Source of the DNA: Lichenihabitans sp033947565
Lineage (GTDB): Bacteria; Pseudomonadota; Alphaproteobacteria; Rhizobiales; Beijerinckiaceae
NCBI RefSeq assembly: GCF_033947565.1
Contig: NZ_JARPVX010000008.1
Coordinates: 1-64,000, forward strand
Direction of reading: 5' to 3'
Length of the DNA: 64,000 bases
In this document: piece after piece, positions 55,376 through 63,919 of the stretch
Numbering within the stretch: the first letter of the stretch is position 1
How the letters are laid out: each line of letters begins with the position of its first letter
Position numbers and translations under genes: made by a program
The notes under the pieces: generated by a model
Seen by the model: the letters and a program-made list of their open reading frames with translations, nothing else
Databases searched by the model: none
What the model was told of the DNA's origin: nothing

Positions 55376-55575
55376 GCCGGGTCCAATCGCCTGGGCCGGC
55401 CGCCGGTCTGGCCGTCCGGGTGCCGGCATGTTGATCGCGGGCACCGAATCGTGGGTTTGCCGCATCGCGCGAATTTGATAACCCATCGGCAAAGCAATTG
55501 GAAACTGCAGGCCTTATCTGCAGTGAGCCACCCTCATCGAACCCGAAAGCGGCCGCCGCGGCGCGCCCCTGCCCC

Positions 55576-56454
55576 ATGACCCTCCCTGTTCACGTCCCCG
55601 ACCTGCCGGTTCACGCCGGCGAGCGCAACGACCTCGCGTTGCAATTCGCCCGCATCGCCGTCGAGGCCGGCGCCGTCGTGATGCGGATCTACGAGGCTGG
55701 CGCGACGGCTCGCTTCAAAGCGGATGCGAGCCCCGTCTGCGAGGCGGATGAACTCGCGGAAGCGTTGATCCTGACGGCGCTGCGCCGGGTGGCGCCCGGC
55801 ATTCCGGTGCTGGCCGAGGAAGCGGCGGCCCGCGGAGACCGGCCGTTGCTCGACGGGCGCTTCATCCTGGTCGACCCCGTCGACGGCACCAAGGAGTTCC
55901 TCAACCGCAACGGGGAATTCACCGTCAACATCGCGCTGATCGAGCATGGCGTCGCGCGCGCCGGAGCCGTCTATGCACCGGCGCTGGGGCGGCTCTGGTT
56001 CGCGGGCGAGGACGCCCACACCTGCCAGGTGGCCCCGGGCGCCGCGCTCGAACAAGCGGAAGGCTGGCACCAGCTGCATAGTCGCGCCGCCCTGCCGGCA
56101 GGCCTCGTCGTCATGGCGAGCCGGTCGCATGCCGATGCGGCCACGGAGGATTATCTGGCGGCGCTGCCCGTCGCGGAGCGCCGCAGCGCCGGTTCCTCGT
56201 TGAAATTCTGCGCGATCGCGGCCGGCGAGGCCGACCTCTACCCTCGCTTCGGCCCCACGATGGAATGGGACACCGCGGCCGGCGATGCGGTGCTGCGCGC
56301 CGCCGGAGGCATCGTGCTAAGCCTCGACGGCGCGGCGCTGCGCTACGGCAAGAAGCACGACGATTTCCGCAATGGCGGGTTCCTGGCCTGGGGGCGCGAA
56401 AGCGACGCCCGCCGGTTCGCGTCGGAGGCGCCCGGGCGCACCCCGGCTTCATAA
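55576..56454 (+). CDS. cysQ: 3'(2'),5'-bisphosphate nucleotidase (CysQ)
   Basis: A 292-residue phosphatase of the inositol monophosphatase superfamily. Metal-binding residues are in PVLAEEAA, in DPVDGTKEFLNRNGEFTVNIA (the CysQ-type DPxDGT motif, about residues 95-115) and in MEWDTAAGDAVLRAAGG. The KEFLNRNGEFTVNIAL segment identifies CysQ rather than SuhB. It removes the 3'-phosphate from PAP in sulfate assimilation and related metabolism. No sulfate genes lie beside it. Confidence 0.92.
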   Translation: MTLPVHVPDLPVHAGERNDLALQFARIAVEAGAVVMRIYEAGATARFKADASPVCEADELAEALILTALRRVAPGIPVLAEEAAARGDRPLLDGRFILVDPVDGTKEFLNRNGEFTVNIALIEHGVARAGAVYAPALGRLWFAGEDAHTCQVAPGAALEQAEGWHQLHSRAALPAGLVVMASRSHADAATEDYLAALPVAERRSAGSSLKFCAIAAGEADLYPRFGPTMEWDTAAGDAVLRAAGGIVLSLDGAALRYGKKHDDFRNGGFLAWGRESDARRFASEAPGRTPAS

Positions 56455-56521
56455 AGCGTTCATCATGTCGCCGCCACAGTGTTGCCGGATGAGCGCGGCT
56501 GTTCGGTCAGGGGCCTTTTCG

Positions 56522-57106
56522 ATGGTTGAGATCACACGGCGCGGATTTGTCAGGGCTGGCGGGTTTGTGGCGACGACGGTTTTGCTGCCGGCCGCCTCGG
56601 CCTTTGCCGTCGAAGAACGCCCACGGCAGTTCCGGGCCGAGGAGCTGGTCGACAACGGCCACCGATTTTTCGGATCGATGTCGCGCGGTCTCGCCCAGGT
56701 GGTGCAGGAGGCCGTGCGCCGATGGGGCCTGCCGAACGGCTATGTGCTCGGCCAGGAGGCGTCGGGCGCCTTCGTGGGCGGCCTGCGCTATGGCGAAGGC
56801 GTGCTCTACACCCGCAACGCGGGCGACACCCATGTGTATTGGCAAGGTCCGTCGATCGGCTTCGATGCCGGTGCCGACGGCGATCGCACCATGATGCTGG
56901 TGTATAACCTGCCCTCGACTCAGGGCATCTTCCGGCGCTTTGGCGGCGCGGACGGTTCCGCTTATCTGGTGGGCGGCTTCGGCTTCACGGCACTGACCGA
57001 CGACAATGTCATCCTGGTGCCGATTCGTGCCGGCGTCGGGGCCCGACTCGGGGTTTCGCTGTCGTATCTGAAATTCACGCCTCACTCGACATGGAACCCC
57101 TTCTGA
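56522..57106 (+). CDS. eipA: EipA-like envelope integrity protein (DUF1134)
   Basis: A 194-residue exported protein. The N-terminus ITRRGFVRAGGFVATTVLLPAASAFA looks like a twin-arginine-type or ordinary signal peptide. The mature part matches DUF1134 (HRFFGSMSRGLAQVVQEAVRRWGLPNGYVLGQEASGAFVGGLRYGEG ... GFGFTALTDDNVILVPIRAGVGARLG). In Brucella the family member EipA is a periplasmic protein needed for envelope integrity. GTGG-type overlaps are absent; a 31-base gap separates it from the coiled-coil gene. Confidence 0.88.
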   Translation: MVEITRRGFVRAGGFVATTVLLPAASAFAVEERPRQFRAEELVDNGHRFFGSMSRGLAQVVQEAVRRWGLPNGYVLGQEASGAFVGGLRYGEGVLYTRNAGDTHVYWQGPSIGFDAGADGDRTMMLVYNLPSTQGIFRRFGGADGSAYLVGGFGFTALTDDNVILVPIRAGVGARLGVSLSYLKFTPHSTWNPF

Positions 57107-57137
57107 CCGCAGCACCACCGCCCCACGGACCCGTCCG

Positions 57138-58133
57138 GTGATCGAAGACGCGCTTTTCGCGCTGCTCGGCTTTTGCGCGGCCGTCGTTCTGGCCCTCGCC
57201 TGCCTGCCGTTGCTGTGGGCGCGAGCGTTGCGACTGACGCGGCAGCGCCTCGCCCTGCTGGTGCCCTGGTCGAAGGGAGAGATCGACGCCGAGCGTGACG
57301 GGCTGCGGGCCCAGGCCGCCGTCGAAGCGCGTCGGCTCGAACAGCAGGTGGAGCGCAGCCGCGCCACCGCGGCGGCCCGCGCCGTGGCGTTGGGCCAGCA
57401 GACCGTGCAGTTGGTGCGGAGCGAGGCGGCGCTGGAAGCGGCGCGCCAAGAGCGGACGGTGCTGATCGGCGACATCGATACGCACGCGCGCGCCTTGCGC
57501 GACGCCGACGGCCAGCGCTTCGCAACCGAGAAAGCCTTGCACGACGCCGATCGCCGCATCGAAAGCGACGCTGTCGCGGCATCGGCTCAGATGCGGCGAC
57601 TGGACCAGTTGGGCGACCTCGCCGAAGAACGAAGGGGCTCGATCGCGGCCTTGGAAACGCGAGTCGCCGGCCTTCTGGCGACGCTCGAAGACAAAGGGGA
57701 CGCGCTGGTACGCCTCGACGCAGCCTTGGCCCAGGTCACGCAGGCACGCGCCACAGTGGCGGCCGAGCACGAGGCGCTGGGCGTCCGGCATGGCGCGACG
57801 CTGCAACAGCTTGCGGCGACCCAGGCCGAACTGGCCACCGAAAAAGAGCGTGCGGCCGAGCGCGAAACGCGGCTCGCCGCGCGCGCCACGGCCCTGCTGG
57901 CCGCCGAAGCCCGGCTGCGCGAACAGGATGACGCGATGAAGCACAAGGATATCAAACTTCAGGCCCTGCAAAGCCGCTTCGATAATCTTGCGGCCGCGCT
58001 TGCGGCAGCGCCGGACCAGGACGATGCCGCGCGGCTTCGGCAGGAGGTCACGGCCTTGGGCGATCAGGCGCTCGCCCTGCTCGGGGCCGAGGCCGAAGCC
58101 GCGCCGACAAACGCCACGGCGGTACGGCGATGA
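57138..58133 (+). CDS. Membrane-anchored coiled-coil protein
   Basis: A 331-residue protein with one N-terminal transmembrane helix (about residues 6-29) and then a nearly continuous Ala/Arg/Glu-rich helix (about 48-310) with heptad-like Leu/Ala spacing, predicted to be a coiled coil reaching into the cytoplasm. No enzymatic motif is seen. It starts with GTG and its stop overlaps the next gene (ATGA). It is flanked by eipA and the KDO genes, so a role in envelope organisation is plausible but unproved. Confidence 0.7.
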   Translation: MIEDALFALLGFCAAVVLALACLPLLWARALRLTRQRLALLVPWSKGEIDAERDGLRAQAAVEARRLEQQVERSRATAAARAVALGQQTVQLVRSEAALEAARQERTVLIGDIDTHARALRDADGQRFATEKALHDADRRIESDAVAASAQMRRLDQLGDLAEERRGSIAALETRVAGLLATLEDKGDALVRLDAALAQVTQARATVAAEHEALGVRHGATLQQLAATQAELATEKERAAERETRLAARATALLAAEARLREQDDAMKHKDIKLQALQSRFDNLAAALAAAPDQDDAARLRQEVTALGDQALALLGAEAEAAPTNATAVRR

Positions 58134-58474
58134 CGGGCCGGCGCCTTGCGGTCGCGATCGCGGCTTGCCTCGCTTGGCCGGCGCTGGCTGGCGCACAACC
58201 GGCTGGCGGCGGGGACGACGCTTATGATCTCGCCGCCATCGAGGCGGACCACGCCGTCTGCGGTTTTCCGCTCAGCGACGAACAGGAAGACATCATGGGT
58301 CAGCGGCGCGAAGCCCTGACAACGTCGGGCCGCGTCTCGGAATCCGACCTCGCAACCCTCCAGGGCCAACTGATCGAGTCGTTCGAAGCCCAGCGGCCGG
58401 AAGGCCTGTGCCGGGACAACGGCCCCGAGGCGCAACTCTACACCCGCCGGTTGACGCGCTTCGGCCTGCTCTGA
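58130..58474 (+). CDS. Small exported protein of unknown function
   Basis: A 114-residue protein with a signal peptide (LAVAIAACLAWPALAGAQ, cleavage near residue 23). The mature region of about 90 residues has two Cys (in AVCGFPL and GLCRDN) that could form a disulfide. It resembles no family that I recognise. Translational overlap with the coiled-coil protein suggests a joint envelope function. Confidence 0.65.
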   Translation: MTGRRLAVAIAACLAWPALAGAQPAGGGDDAYDLAAIEADHAVCGFPLSDEQEDIMGQRREALTTSGRVSESDLATLQGQLIESFEAQRPEGLCRDNGPEAQLYTRRLTRFGLL

Positions 58475-58477
58475 GCC

Positions 58478-59500
58478 TCAGGACAGGCCGGCCGCCACCA
58501 GATGGTGCAGGTGTAGGATACCCACCACCCGGTCGTGGTGGAGCACCGGCATCACGGACACCGGCCGCGGCCCGGCATTCATCAGGTCGAGCGCCGCACT
58601 CGCCAGCACATCGGGGCCGACGTGGCGCAAGGCCGCCGTCATGATCTCCCGGGGACGCCGTTGCAGCAGGTCGTCGTCGATGTAGCGACGCAGGTCCCCG
58701 TCCGTGATGATGCCTTCGAGCCGGCCGTCGTGCACCACGAGGGCGCAGCCGAGGCGACCCGCCGACATGGCCACCAGGACGTCCTTCATGCCGGCCGCAG
58801 GGGTCACGACGGGCAGGTCATCGGCCCGCATCACGGCCGCGACCTTCAGCAAGGCGGCCCCAAGCTTGCCGCCCGGATGGAATTGCTGGAAGTGGCTCGC
58901 CGTGAAGCCGCGGCGTTCGAGCAGCGCCACCGCAAGCGCATCGCCGAGCGCCAGTTGCATCAGGGTCGAGGTCGTGGGTGCCAGATTATGCGGGCAGGCT
59001 TCGTCCACCTTGGGCAGGATCATTGATGCCCCGGCGGCACGTGCCAGGGCGCTGGCGGGCGCCGCCGTCATGGCGATGAGCGGAATGCCGTAGCGGCCGG
59101 CGTAATGGATGATGTCGCGCAGTTCGACCGTCTCGCCCGACCAGGACAAGGCCAGCACCACGTCGTCCCGGGTCACCATGCCGAGGTCGCCGTGGCTCGC
59201 CTCGGCCGGATGGATGAACATCGAGGCGGTGCCGGTGGATGCAAAAGTGGCGGCGATCTTGCGGGCCACGTGGCCGCTCTTCCCGATCCCGGTCACGACC
59301 ACGCGACCGCGGGCCTTGAGGATGATCTCGACCACCGCCGCCAGGGCGCGACCGAGGTCCCCGGCGACGGCATCGCGCAGGGTGCTGAGCCCGCGCTGCT
59401 CGACCTCGAGGGCCCGCAGGGCGCTGATCACCGCGGCTTCGGTTTGCGCCTTGGGCGATCCCGTCGCCGCCGGCTCGGCCCAGGCACTCGCTTCAACCAA
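58478..59500 (-). CDS. kdsD: Arabinose-5-phosphate isomerase (KdsD/KpsF family)
   Basis: A 340-residue enzyme. The SIS domain has VVTGIGKSGHVARKIAATFASTGT and MFIHPAEASHGDLGM, with Ser-rich sugar-phosphate loops (SWSGETVELRD). Two CBS domains follow (about residues 215-335, DGRLEGIITDGDLRRYID). It converts ribulose-5-P to arabinose-5-P for KDO of LPS. The start is a TTG at 59500, supported by GGAGG about 8 bases upstream. kdsA lies 38 bases upstream on the same strand, which gives a two-gene KDO unit. Confidence 0.93.
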   Translation of the reverse strand: MVEASAWAEPAATGSPKAQTEAAVISALRALEVEQRGLSTLRDAVAGDLGRALAAVVEIILKARGRVVVTGIGKSGHVARKIAATFASTGTASMFIHPAEASHGDLGMVTRDDVVLALSWSGETVELRDIIHYAGRYGIPLIAMTAAPASALARAAGASMILPKVDEACPHNLAPTTSTLMQLALGDALAVALLERRGFTASHFQQFHPGGKLGAALLKVAAVMRADDLPVVTPAAGMKDVLVAMSAGRLGCALVVHDGRLEGIITDGDLRRYIDDDLLQRRPREIMTAALRHVGPDVLASAALDLMNAGPRPVSVMPVLHHDRVVGILHLHHLVAAGLS

Positions 59501-59538
59501 ACCCGTGACCTCCGTGTCGGATGTGCGCCGGAATGGCT

Positions 59539-60402
59539 TCAGGACAGCTCGGCGGCCCGGTGGGCCTTCGCGACCGCATCGAAGGCCTGCAACTCGGCCA
59601 CCAGGGCCTCGAAGCGATGCAAAGGCACCATGTTAGGCCCGTCGGACGGCGCCTTGTCGGGGTCGGGATGGGTCTCGATGAAGACGCCCGCCACGCCGGC
59701 CGCCACCGCGGCGCGGGCCAGGACGGGCACGAATTCACGCTTGCCGCCACTGGTGCCACCGAGCCCACCGGGCTCCTGCACCGCATGGGTGGCATCGAAG
59801 ATCACCGGCGCGCCCGTGCGGGCCATGATGGGCAGCGACCGCATGTCGACCACCAGGGCGTTGTAGCCGAAGCTCGACCCCCGCTCGGTCACCAGGATGT
59901 CGGCATTGCCGGTGCCGGTCAGCTTGTCGACGACATTGGCCATGTCCCACGGCGCCAGGAACTGGCCTTTCTTGACATTGACGGCCCGACCGGTGCGGGC
60001 TGCCGCGATCAGCAGGTCCGTTTGCCGGCACAGGAAGGCGGGGATCTGCAGCACATCCACCACGGCCGCCACGGGGGCGCATTGCGCCGCCTCATGGACG
60101 TCGGTCAGCACCGGCAGGCCGAAGCGCTCGCGGATCTCGGCGAACACCGGCAGCGCCGCCTCGACGCCCAGGCCCCGGGCGCCATGCAGACTGGTGCGGT
60201 TCGCCTTGTCGAAGGACGCCTTGAAGACGAGCCCCACCTTGCGCCGTGCCGCGATCTCGCTCAGCGCCTGCGCGACCTCGAGCGCGTGGTCGCGGCTTTC
60301 CATCTGGCACGGCCCGGCGATGATGGCCAAGGGCAGAGCATTGCCGAAAACGGCAGAGCCGATCGTGACGGTAGCGTTGGGGCCTGGGTTCGTTGCGGTC
60401 AT
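59539..60402 (-). CDS. kdsA: 3-deoxy-8-phosphooctulonate synthase (KdsA)
   Basis: A 287-residue aldolase of KDO synthesis. Conserved segments are AIIAGPCQMESRDHA, FKASFDKANRTSLHG, PVLTDVHEAAQC, DVLQIPAFLCRQTDLL and VFIETHPDPDKAPSDGPNM. The metal-type Cys is present in AGPCQ, so it may be a metal-dependent class II enzyme. It combines arabinose-5-phosphate from KdsD with phosphoenolpyruvate. It precedes kdsD. Confidence 0.96.
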   Translation of the reverse strand: MTATNPGPNATVTIGSAVFGNALPLAIIAGPCQMESRDHALEVAQALSEIAARRKVGLVFKASFDKANRTSLHGARGLGVEAALPVFAEIRERFGLPVLTDVHEAAQCAPVAAVVDVLQIPAFLCRQTDLLIAAARTGRAVNVKKGQFLAPWDMANVVDKLTGTGNADILVTERGSSFGYNALVVDMRSLPIMARTGAPVIFDATHAVQEPGGLGGTSGGKREFVPVLARAAVAAGVAGVFIETHPDPDKAPSDGPNMVPLHRFEALVAELQAFDAVAKAHRAAELS

Positions 60403-60559
60403 GGCAGCCTCGTGATGGCGGCCTTATAGCATCCCGCCGCAGCGGCACCAGGGCGCTCGGAAGCCTAAGGGTCGGGCCTCTTTGAGCTTGCGCGCATGCC
60501 CAGCACGTCCGAACGGCGGTGGACCGCGCGTCGCCGGGCAGCAGCCCGACGCCAAGGGT

Positions 60560-61534
60560 TCAATGCGTCGTGGGGCGCTTCAACAAGCTTTGGCGGTTGG
60601 CCGAGGTCACCCGGAGGTCGAAGGCGTCGCCATCGCGCTCGATCGTCAAGGCCACATCCACGCCGGCCGGTCCGACGGCCCAGACACTCCGGTAGAAGTC
60701 GGCCAGATTGGTGAGCTCCATATCGCCCGCCTTGCGGATCAGGTCGCCCCGCTTCAGCCCGGCCCGTTTGGCTGGCCCGCCGTCGGTGACGTCGAGGATC
60801 ATCACGGCGTTGTCGTGCTCCTGGGCGAAGACGCCAAGCCATGGACGCGCAGGCTTGGGCGGCCGACCCGTCAGCAGCGCGTCATAGGCGGGCAGCAGCA
60901 ACTCGGTCGGCACCATCATGTTGAGCGGCTGGACGGCGCCGCCACGGGACTGGTGCTGCAATTGCAGCGACCCCACCCCGACCAGCTTGCCATCCGGCCC
61001 GATCAGCGCGGTGCCGCCCCAATTCGGGTGGGCCGGCGCCGTGAAGATGGCTTCCTCGATGAGGTATTCCCAGTAGCCGGCGAATTCCTGCCTCGCCACG
61101 ACCTGCGCCGCCAGCGAGCGGCGGCGTCCGCTGGCGCCCGCCACAACGACCTTGTCGCCTGCCGCGACATGGCGGGAATCGCCGATCGCGATCGCCGGAA
61201 TGTCGAGCGGCTCGAGGGCCTGGACGAGGCCGAGCCCGGTCGCCTGATCGATGCCCAGCACATGGCCGGCCACGATCTGGCCCTTGCCGGTCATCAGCGT
61301 GACCTCGCGGGCCTCGGTGATCAGGTAGCCGATCGTCACCACGATGCCGGTGTCCTTGATCAGCACACCGCTACCGGCGCGCTCGGTCCCGAGCATGCCG
61401 GCCGTGAAGGCGTCCTCCGGGATCTCGGCCTCGAGCGCCACGACGGAGGTCAGCGCCTCGTCGAGGTCGAAGTCATAATCCCGCGGCCGCGGCCTGGCTT
61501 CGGGCGGAACGCTCCATTCGTCGTCGTCAGACAA
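60560..61534 (-). CDS. Trypsin/HtrA-fold protein with PDZ domain and no catalytic triad
   Basis: A 324-residue protein with a chymotrypsin-like domain and a C-terminal PDZ domain (about residues 225-310, WLGVFAQEHDNAVMILDV). The three active-site positions are all changed: VVTIGYLI has Tyr70 for His, QATGLGLV lacks the Asp, and HPNWGGTAL has Gly173 for Ser. No signal peptide is seen. It is thus a pseudo-protease, probably a cytoplasmic binding protein. The TTG start at 61534 has GAGG six bases upstream and gives the N-terminus LSDDDEWSVPPEARP. Confidence 0.82.
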   Translation of the reverse strand: MSDDDEWSVPPEARPRPRDYDFDLDEALTSVVALEAEIPEDAFTAGMLGTERAGSGVLIKDTGIVVTIGYLITEAREVTLMTGKGQIVAGHVLGIDQATGLGLVQALEPLDIPAIAIGDSRHVAAGDKVVVAGASGRRRSLAAQVVARQEFAGYWEYLIEEAIFTAPAHPNWGGTALIGPDGKLVGVGSLQLQHQSRGGAVQPLNMMVPTELLLPAYDALLTGRPPKPARPWLGVFAQEHDNAVMILDVTDGGPAKRAGLKRGDLIRKAGDMELTNLADFYRSVWAVGPAGVDVALTIERDGDAFDLRVTSANRQSLLKRPTTH

Positions 61535-61630
61535 GGAAATCCTCGCGGTTGGGCACAGCGGTGATGTCGGTTGCCGCATCCCTTCCGGCAAGGGAGGGCC
61601 TGTCGTTTGCGTTGAGCGGCGCCGGGCCGA

Positions 61631-62236
61631 TCATGGACGGAATGCGCGACTAAGGAAAGCGGAGCCGCGCAGTCCGAAGCGCCAGGGCGTATCGACGCCC
61701 CTGCTGATGCCAATCCTCGGGCCCGTGACGAGGTCGGGGCAGGTCTTGGACGCGACCAGCCGGAAGGGCGGTTGGGACAGGTGGGCGCCATCATGTCGCG
61801 CCTCGAGGCCGAGCGCTTGGCAAAGGCGACCCGGCCCCCGGCACAGATCCTTCAGCCCCTCCATGCGACGCCGCACCCGCATGGCCTCGAGCCCCGCTTC
61901 CGGCGCGAGGGCGCGGATCAACACGGCACTGCCGGGGTCGCCGCAAACGATGTTGAAGCACCAGTGCAGGCCATAGGACCGGTATACGTAGGCGCAACCG
62001 ACCGGCCCGAACATCGCTCCGTTGCGGGCCGTGCGGCCGGCGAAGCTATGCGAAGCCGGATCGTCCGGCCGGTAGGCTTCCGTTTCGACGATGGTGCCGC
62101 CGACCCCCTCGACGAACAAGCCGACGCCGATCAACGCGGCGGCACATTCGGGCGCCGGCAGGTCATAAAGGCTGGGTGACACGGAAGAGCCATCCGCCGA
62201 TGCGCGGAGCTCGGGCGCCGGCGAGGGGCGCGTCAC
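61631..62236 (-). CDS. 3-methyladenine DNA glycosylase (Mpg/AAG family)
   Basis: A 201-residue glycosylase of the AAG family: GTIVETEAYRPDDPASHSFAG (catalytic Glu in ETEAY), GPVGCAYVYRSYGLHWCFNIVCGDPGSAVLIRALAP and DLCRGPGRLCQALGL. It removes alkylated purines from DNA. The GTG start overlaps the PPK2 stop (GTGA), so it is translated after PPK2 although the functions are unrelated. The catalytic and base-flipping (Tyr) residues are present, so it is likely active. Confidence 0.93.
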   Translation of the reverse strand: MTRPSPAPELRASADGSSVSPSLYDLPAPECAAALIGVGLFVEGVGGTIVETEAYRPDDPASHSFAGRTARNGAMFGPVGCAYVYRSYGLHWCFNIVCGDPGSAVLIRALAPEAGLEAMRVRRRMEGLKDLCRGPGRLCQALGLEARHDGAHLSQPPFRLVASKTCPDLVTGPRIGISRGVDTPWRFGLRGSAFLSRAFRP

Positions 62237-63123
62237 GCGAGTTGCCGCCGCACTTCTGCGATCTGCGCCGTCTGCTCGGCAGTCGGCGTCGGAGCGCGAA
62301 GGTCGAGGTTCTGGAGGGCGTCGAGCACGATCTCGGCCACGATCAGCCTGGCAAACCATTTCTGATCGGCCGGCACCACGAACCAGGGCGCTTCGGCGCG
62401 ACTGGTCGCCGCTATGGCGGCCGCATAGGCGTGCTTGTAGTCGTCCCACCGCGCCCGCTCGCGGAGGTCGCCCACATAGACCTTCCACAACTTGGCCGGG
62501 TCGTCGAGGCGAGCCTGGAGGCGCTTCTTTTGTTCATCCCGACCGAGATGCAGGAACACCTTGACGATGCGCGTACCCTGCCGGGCCAGCAGGCGCTCGA
62601 AGGCGCGGATGTCGGCGAACCGGGCGTCCCAGAAGGCAGGATCGTCAGCCACGGACGGCGATAAAGATTGTTGCGCCAACAGGTCGGGATGCACGCGGGA
62701 CACCAGCACATCCTCGTAATGCGAACGGTTGAACACCCCGATGACACCGCGCGCCGGGGCCGCACGATGCACCCGCCACAACACATCATGGGCGAGCTCT
62801 TCCCCGGTCGGCGCCTTGAAGGCGACGATGCTCAGCCCTTGCGGATCGACGCCCGCGAAGACGTGCCGGATCGTCCCGTCCTTGCCGCCGGCATCCATGG
62901 CCTGCAGAACCAGCAGGACGGATCGGCTGCGCTCGGCATAAAGGCGCTGCTGCAGGTCTGCGATCCGGGCGCTCGCGCGCCGCAACTGGTGCTGCCCGGA
63001 CAGCTTGTCGTAGGCCGCGGCCCGCGCCTCTCGGGTGGCTCGGCGATCGAGGTCGAGCGGCTGTTTTCCTGAAACTCGGTACCGGTCGAGGCTTTCCGCC
63101 AGCAGGGTTTCCAAATCCGACAT
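62233..63123 (-). CDS. Polyphosphate kinase 2 family protein
   Basis: A 296-residue P-loop kinase of the PPK2 family. Walker A is LQAMDAGGKDGTIRH (about residues 66-80). The lid and Walker B region contain GVFNRSHYEDVLVSRVHP, and the basic KVFLHLGRDEQKKRLQAR segment contacts polyphosphate. The length fits one-domain PPK2 (class I or III), which moves phosphate between polyP and nucleotides. The start at 63123 is preferred to 63195. It shares an AT-rich divergent region with a TetR regulator. Confidence 0.92.
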   Translation of the reverse strand: MSDLETLLAESLDRYRVSGKQPLDLDRRATREARAAAYDKLSGQHQLRRASARIADLQQRLYAERSRSVLLVLQAMDAGGKDGTIRHVFAGVDPQGLSIVAFKAPTGEELAHDVLWRVHRAAPARGVIGVFNRSHYEDVLVSRVHPDLLAQQSLSPSVADDPAFWDARFADIRAFERLLARQGTRIVKVFLHLGRDEQKKRLQARLDDPAKLWKVYVGDLRERARWDDYKHAYAAAIAATSRAEAPWFVVPADQKWFARLIVAEIVLDALQNLDLRAPTPTAEQTAQIAEVRRQLA

Positions 63124-63246
63124 GGGTCTCTCGTTTGGGGTGGCAGGGGTGCCGGTCCCGTGTGTCGACCCACCATACGCGGGTCTCAACATCATTCACC
63201 ACGCTGCAAGAACAAACACGAAACAGTCTTGCCAGATTAACCCACT

Positions 63247-63258
63247 GGTTGTACAAAC
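63247..63258. promoter_or_regulatory. Near-palindrome GGTTGTACAAAC, candidate TetR operator
   Basis: A 12-base near palindrome with a perfect TTGTACAA core (63249-63256), inside an AT-rich stretch (63180-63270) of otherwise GC-rich DNA between the divergent PPK2 and TetR genes. Such sites are common TetR-family operators. The assignment is by position and symmetry only. Confidence 0.4.
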
Positions 63259-63286
63259 AATAAACTTAATGTTCCAGGGTGCATCC

Positions 63287-63919
63287 ATGTCGATGACCAA
63301 GCGGACGCAGGGTCGGCCGCCAAGAAGCAGTGGTCTTAACGGGCGTGACAGACTCATCGAAGCGACCCGCATCTACCTACAGTCTCATCGAGAGATGAGC
63401 GTCACCCGTACCGAGATCGCCCACGGCTGCGGCGTGACCCCGGCGCTGATCTCATATTATTTCAAGGACAAGAGGAGCCTGCTCGACGCCGTCACCAAAC
63501 CCTTGGTCAGCGTCTACAAGAGTCGCTTTGATCTGATCTTTGCCTCGAGGCAGGACTCGGCGGGCAAAATGAAGGCCGTCATTCAACTGTTGATCGAGTT
63601 GAGTTGCGACAACGCCTTTCTGGTCGACGCGATGTTGAACGGCAAAGACGGCGACACGCTCGATGGGGAAGATCGGCTGGCCGTCGCGTGCTTCCGCTCG
63701 ACCATCACGGAGCTGGTGCGCGACCTGTTGAACGACAAGCAATGGCGTGTCCCCGATGCCTCTCTGTCCGAGCTGGCGATCTGGGGCATGTGCCGTATCC
63801 TGGGTGACAGTTTGCGCCATCAGTCTGCCCTGTCGAGCGATCCGCAGGATGCCCTGCAGAACCGCATTGATTTCGTTTACGAGACCTTCGTGACCGGAAG
63901 GGCCTGCCCGGCCGAGTGA
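63287..63919 (+). CDS. TetR-family transcriptional regulator
   Basis: A 210-residue regulator. The helix-turn-helix spans about residues 20-65 (DRLIEATRIYLQSHREMSVTRTEIAHGCGVTPALISYYFKDKRSLLDAV). The C-terminal ligand domain is helical and not recognisable. The ATG at 63287 has AGGG seven bases upstream; an ATG at 63269 is possible. It likely represses itself and may act on the divergent PPK2-Mpg pair. The last 81 bases of the window (63920-64000) hold nothing that I can identify. Confidence 0.88.
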   Translation: MSMTKRTQGRPPRSSGLNGRDRLIEATRIYLQSHREMSVTRTEIAHGCGVTPALISYYFKDKRSLLDAVTKPLVSVYKSRFDLIFASRQDSAGKMKAVIQLLIELSCDNAFLVDAMLNGKDGDTLDGEDRLAVACFRSTITELVRDLLNDKQWRVPDASLSELAIWGMCRILGDSLRHQSALSSDPQDALQNRIDFVYETFVTGRACPAE

